From JBLNBU01 sp050260215 (GTDB taxonomy: Bacteria; Pseudomonadota; Alphaproteobacteria; Rhodospirillales; Magnetospirillaceae): 7,679 nt of DNA. Positions 5,551-7,679 of the stretch are shown here, piece after piece. The notes beneath the pieces are model-generated. The model saw nothing but the letters and a program-made list of their open reading frames with translations. It ran no database searches and was not told the origin of the DNA. Each line of letters opens with the position of its first letter. The stretch's first letter is position 1. Location: assembly GCA_050260215.1 (NCBI GenBank), contig JBLNBU010000272.1, forward strand, positions 1-7,679. Reading direction: 5' to 3'. The translations under genes and the position numbers were made by a program.

Positions 5551-5568
5551 TGCCACGCAGGCGTGGCA
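5551..5568. promoter_or_regulatory. Perfect inverted repeat TGCCACGC-AG-GCGTGGCA
   Basis: Eight-base arms with a 2-base centre form an 18-bp symmetric site in the 61-bp region between the divergent coxG-like and EamA genes. It starts 10 bases upstream of the coxG-like start codon and ends 34 bases before the EamA start. It is a good candidate for an operator acting on both genes. It could also form an mRNA hairpin if transcription starts outside it. Confidence 0.45.
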
Positions 5569-5572
5569 AAGT

Positions 5573-5593
5573 CGCCGCCTTCCAACTGCGGCG
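5573..5593 (+). promoter_or_regulatory. Possible leader hairpin touching the EamA ribosome binding site
   Basis: CGCCGC (5573-5578) can pair with GCGGCG (5588-5593) around a 9-base loop. The right arm runs into the Shine-Dalgarno-like GGCGGAG (5590-5596), about 6 bases before the ATG at 5603. It could lower translation. Such pairs are common by chance in GC-rich DNA. Confidence 0.2.
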
Positions 5594-5602
5594 GAGACAC
5601 CG

Positions 5603-6481
5603 ATGGTCGGCCGGCGCGCGGCCCTGCTTCTGGTCAGCCTGGTCCTGCTGTGGGGCGGCAACTGGCCGATCCTCAAGGTCGGGCTGACCCACCTGCAGCC
5701 GGTGTGGTTCGCGGTGCTGCGCCTTGGCCTGGGCATCGCCACCTTCGTCCTGGTGCTGGCCCCGCGCGGCCGCCTGCGCCTGCCGGCGCGGGCCGACTGG
5801 CCGGTGGTGGCCAGCGTCGGGCTGCTGCAGATGGCGGCCTTCATGGCCCTGATCAATCTGGCGCTGATGTGGGTGCCGGCCGGGCGCTCGGCCATCCTGG
5901 CCTATACGACGCCGCTGTGGGTGGCGCCGGGCGCCGCCCTGTTCCTGGGCGAGCGGCTGACCCGCGGCGGCATGGCCGGGGTCGTCCTCGGCCTGGCCGG
6001 GGTGGCGGTGCTGTTCAACCCGGCCGGATTCGACTGGAGCGACGGCCACGCCCTCTTGGGCAATGGCCTGCTGCTGCTGGCGGCGGTGGTGTGGGCGGCG
6101 TCGATCCTGCATGTGCGCGGCCACCGCTGGCACGCCACGGCGCTGGAACTGGCGCCCTGGCAGATGCTGGTCGGCCTGGTGCCGCTGGTACCGCTGGCCT
6201 GGGGGCTGGAAGGCGCGCCCAGGCCCGACTGGTCGCTCGAGTTTTGGTGGATCGCCGCCTACAACGGCCCGCTGGCCACCGCGCTGGCGTTCTGGATGGC
6301 GGTGACGGTCAACCGCAGCCTGCCGGCGCTGACGGTGTCGCTGGCCTTCCTGTGCATCCCGGCCGGCGGCATGGTGTTCTCGGCCCTGACGCTGGGCGAG
6401 CGTTTGTCCGGCACCAACCTGCTGGGGCTGGCCCTGATCGTCGCCGGCGTGGGAGTGGTGGCCGCTTCGGGCAGAAAATAA
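5603..6481 (+). CDS. EamA/DMT-family membrane transporter, 292 aa
   Basis: The product belongs to the drug/metabolite transporter superfamily, integral inner-membrane permeases with ten helices in two repeated EamA halves. The halves cover about 7-139 and 152-288. Family marks are WGGNWPILKVGL (17-28) at the end of helix 1 and the repeated LGERLT (115-120) and LGERLS (264-269), which close the fourth helix of each half. The length is normal for the family. The substrate cannot be read from the sequence; members export amino acids, metabolites or drugs. The frame is open upstream to 5432, but the ATG at 5603 is chosen because CGGAG lies about 7 bases before it, membrane helix 1 starts at once, and the upstream part is antisense to coxG. 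It is divergent from the coxG-like gene and converges on the CNNM-type gene. Its stop codon (6479-6481) lies inside the T-tract of that gene's terminator. Confidence 0.92.
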   Translation: MVGRRAALLLVSLVLLWGGNWPILKVGLTHLQPVWFAVLRLGLGIATFVLVLAPRGRLRLPARADWPVVASVGLLQMAAFMALINLALMWVPAGRSAILAYTTPLWVAPGAALFLGERLTRGGMAGVVLGLAGVAVLFNPAGFDWSDGHALLGNGLLLLAAVVWAASILHVRGHRWHATALELAPWQMLVGLVPLVPLAWGLEGAPRPDWSLEFWWIAAYNGPLATALAFWMAVTVNRSLPALTVSLAFLCIPAGGMVFSALTLGERLSGTNLLGLALIVAGVGVVAASGRK

Positions 6482-6529
6482 CGCGGGGCGGCGGACTGGG
6501 AGGGAAGGGGTGGTATCCGCCGCCCCGCG
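6472..6529 (-). terminator. Strong intrinsic terminator of the CNNM/CorC-type gene
   Basis: A perfect 14-bp stem pairs 6482-6495 with 6516-6529 around a 20-base purine-rich loop. Read on the minus strand, the stem is followed at once by TTATTTTCTG (6481-6472). This fits a factor-independent terminator about 80 bases downstream of the minus-strand stop codon. On the plus strand the stem starts directly after the EamA stop codon but is followed by CTTGTCACC, so it may serve as a weaker terminator there. Confidence 0.75.
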
Positions 6530-6561
6530 CTTGTCACCAAGGGACAAGACAACGATGACAA
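6530..6561. repeat. Small inverted repeats between the convergent EamA and CNNM genes
   Basis: CTTGTC (6530-6535) can pair with GACAAG (6543-6548), and the overlapping TTGTCA (6531-6536) can pair with TGACAA (6556-6561). These alternative short stems lie between the main terminator and the CNNM stop codon. They may add to 3'-end structure. I see nothing else in 6562-6610. Confidence 0.25.
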
Positions 6562-6610
6562 AGCGACGGCCGGCCCGGGTTGCTCAATCGGAATGACTGT
6601 TATGCGCTGA

Positions 6611-7679
6611 TCACACTCCACTGTCGGCAGTCTCGCCGCCGGTGGCGGGCGGGGCGACCAGGACGCGGTCGATGCGCCGGCCGTCCATGTCGACCACCTC
6701 GAAGCTCCAGCCGCGCCAGTCCAGGCGTTCACCCGCTTCGGGCAGGTGTTCCAGGTGGGACAGGATGAAGCCCGCCAGGGTGTGGAAGCCGCCGTCGCCC
6801 AGGCCCGACAGCCCGGTCAGGGTCTCGACCTCGGCCACGCCCAGGCCGCCGTCCATCAGCCAGGAGCCGTCGGCGCGCCGCGTCGCCGGCTGATCCGCCT
6901 CGCCAGGCTCGGGCATTTCGCCGGCGATGGCTTCCAGGATGTCGGTGACGGTGGCGATGCCCTCGATGCTGCCGTACTCGTCGACCACTACCGCCAGCTG
7001 CTCGCCCGACTGGCGGAACAGGTCCAGCAGGCGCGGCACCGGGGTGGTCTCGTGCACCGCCGGCGGCTGGGTCAGCCGGGCCATGGGGTCGAAGGGGCGT
7101 TCGCCCAACAGGTCGGCCAGCACGTCGCGGATGTCCAGCACTCCGGCCAACTGGTCGATGCTGCCGCGGCCGACGGGCAGGCGGGTGTGCCGGGCAGCCG
7201 CCATCTGGCGGCGCATTTCATCGGGCGGCAGACCTGCGTCCAGCCACACCACGTCGGGCCTGGGTGTCATGATCGAGCCGACCGTGCGGTCGCCCAGGCG
7301 CAGCACCCGGTCCAGCATGCGCTTCTCTCCCGGCGCGAACACGCCGGCCATGGTCCCTTCGGCGATCAGGGCGCGGACCTCGTCCTCGGTGACGGTCTGG
7401 GTGCGGTCGCCGCGCTGGCCGAGGATGCGCAGCACCGCCTCGGTCGACACCCCCAACAGCCACACCAGCGGCCCGCCCACCACCGAGAGCAGCCGCATGG
7501 CCGGGGCCACCCGGGTGGCGATGGTCTCGGCGTGGTGGAGCGCCAGGCGCTTGGGCACCAGCTCGCCCACCACCAGCGACAGGTAGGTGGTGGCGCCCAC
7601 CACCAGCATCATCGCCAACTCGTCGGACCATGGCGCCACCGCCGGCACCCGGGCCGCCAGCCAAGTGCCGAGCTGGCGG
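6611..7679 (-). CDS. CNNM/CorC-type hemolysin-family CBS-domain membrane protein (5' end cut by window edge)
   Basis: This belongs to the CNNM/CorC family, inner-membrane proteins linked to magnesium and cobalt transport or homeostasis. The frame is open to the window edge, so the start and the first membrane helices lie outside; the GTG at 7646-7648 is internal. In order, the visible part holds the end of the CNNM membrane domain with GELVPKRLAL (7538-7567), a linker with TEDEVRALIAEG, a CBS pair (CBS1 about 7106-7285, CBS2 about 6920-7075, with VVDEYGSIEGIATVTDILEAI), and the C-terminal CorC/HlyC transporter-associated domain (about 6650-6885). CBS pairs in this family bind adenine nucleotides. 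The gene ends at TGA 6611-6613 and is followed by a strong terminator at 6472-6529. The name 'hemolysin' in this family is historical and does not link it to the HlyC acyltransferase at 4649. Confidence 0.93.
   Translation of the reverse strand, partial: RQLGTWLAARVPAVAPWSDELAMMLVVGATTYLSLVVGELVPKRLALHHAETIATRVAPAMRLLSVVGGPLVWLLGVSTEAVLRILGQRGDRTQTVTEDEVRALIAEGTMAGVFAPGEKRMLDRVLRLGDRTVGSIMTPRPDVVWLDAGLPPDEMRRQMAAARHTRLPVGRGSIDQLAGVLDIRDVLADLLGERPFDPMARLTQPPAVHETTPVPRLLDLFRQSGEQLAVVVDEYGSIEGIATVTDILEAIAGEMPEPGEADQPATRRADGSWLMDGGLGVAEVETLTGLSGLGDGGFHTLAGFILSHLEHLPEAGERLDWRGWSFEVVDMDGRRIDRVLVAPPATGGETADSGV

Noticed and set aside
5531..6547. A 338-codon minus-strand frame antisense to the EamA gene
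   Set aside because: It is rich in Gln/His/Arg, typical of the antisense of a GC-rich membrane protein gene.
4792..6558. A 588-codon plus-strand open frame spanning three genes
   Set aside because: Its composition is low-complexity Ala/Gly/Arg/Pro, and it overlaps the acyltransferase, CoxG-like and EamA genes, all of which have clear family signatures.
6611..7679. A functional link between the CNNM 'hemolysin' and the HlyC acyltransferase
   Set aside because: The shared name is historical. CNNM/CorC proteins and HlyC acyltransferases are unrelated families, and the genes are more than 1.5 kb apart on opposite strands.

Overview
The window is GC-rich DNA with tightly packed bacterial chromosomal genes and no sign of mobile elements, CRISPR arrays or RNA genes. 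The organism is most likely an alphaproteobacterium, probably of the Rhodospirillales/Magnetospirillum kind. This is inferred from the protein types (release factor 2 without the frameshift, Tim44-domain membrane protein, small CYN-type lipoprotein, CoxG, CNNM/CorC-type protein), not from a marker gene. Eight protein genes can be supported. Both end genes are cut by the window edges.

Layout from left to right: the 3' part of prfB (release factor 2, +) ends in an intrinsic terminator whose loop holds the stop codon. A convergent gene for a 288-residue lipoprotein of unknown function (-) follows. A 265-bp divergent control region with two inverted repeats separates it from a Tim44-domain membrane protein (+). 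That gene converges on a small four-cysteine lipoprotein (-), which lies 66 bp downstream of a TetR-family regulator gene (-). The tetR gene is divergent from a short HlyC-type lysine acyltransferase gene (+). The 137 bp between them hold two inverted repeats, each overlapping a promoter-like element. The acyltransferase gene and a convergent CoxG-family gene (-) end on the same four bases, CTAG. CoxG is divergent from an EamA/DMT-family transporter (+) across 61 bp holding a perfect 8-2-8 inverted repeat. Last comes a CNNM/CorC-type CBS-domain membrane protein (-), cut at the right edge, with a strong minus-strand terminator that overlaps the end of the EamA gene.

The most interesting part is the tetR/acyltransferase pair at 3867-5101. 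The acyltransferase keeps the two residues that align with the catalytic His and Asp of E. coli HlyC. No RTX protoxin, type I secretion gene or other obvious substrate is visible in this window. The divergent layout and the operator-like repeats suggest that the TetR protein controls it. Its substrate is unknown.

The other genes do not form an obvious pathway. They look like separate one-gene or two-gene units in convergent and divergent pairs. Several stop codons or 3' coding ends double as terminator hairpins or overlap the next gene, so 3' ends are very compact.
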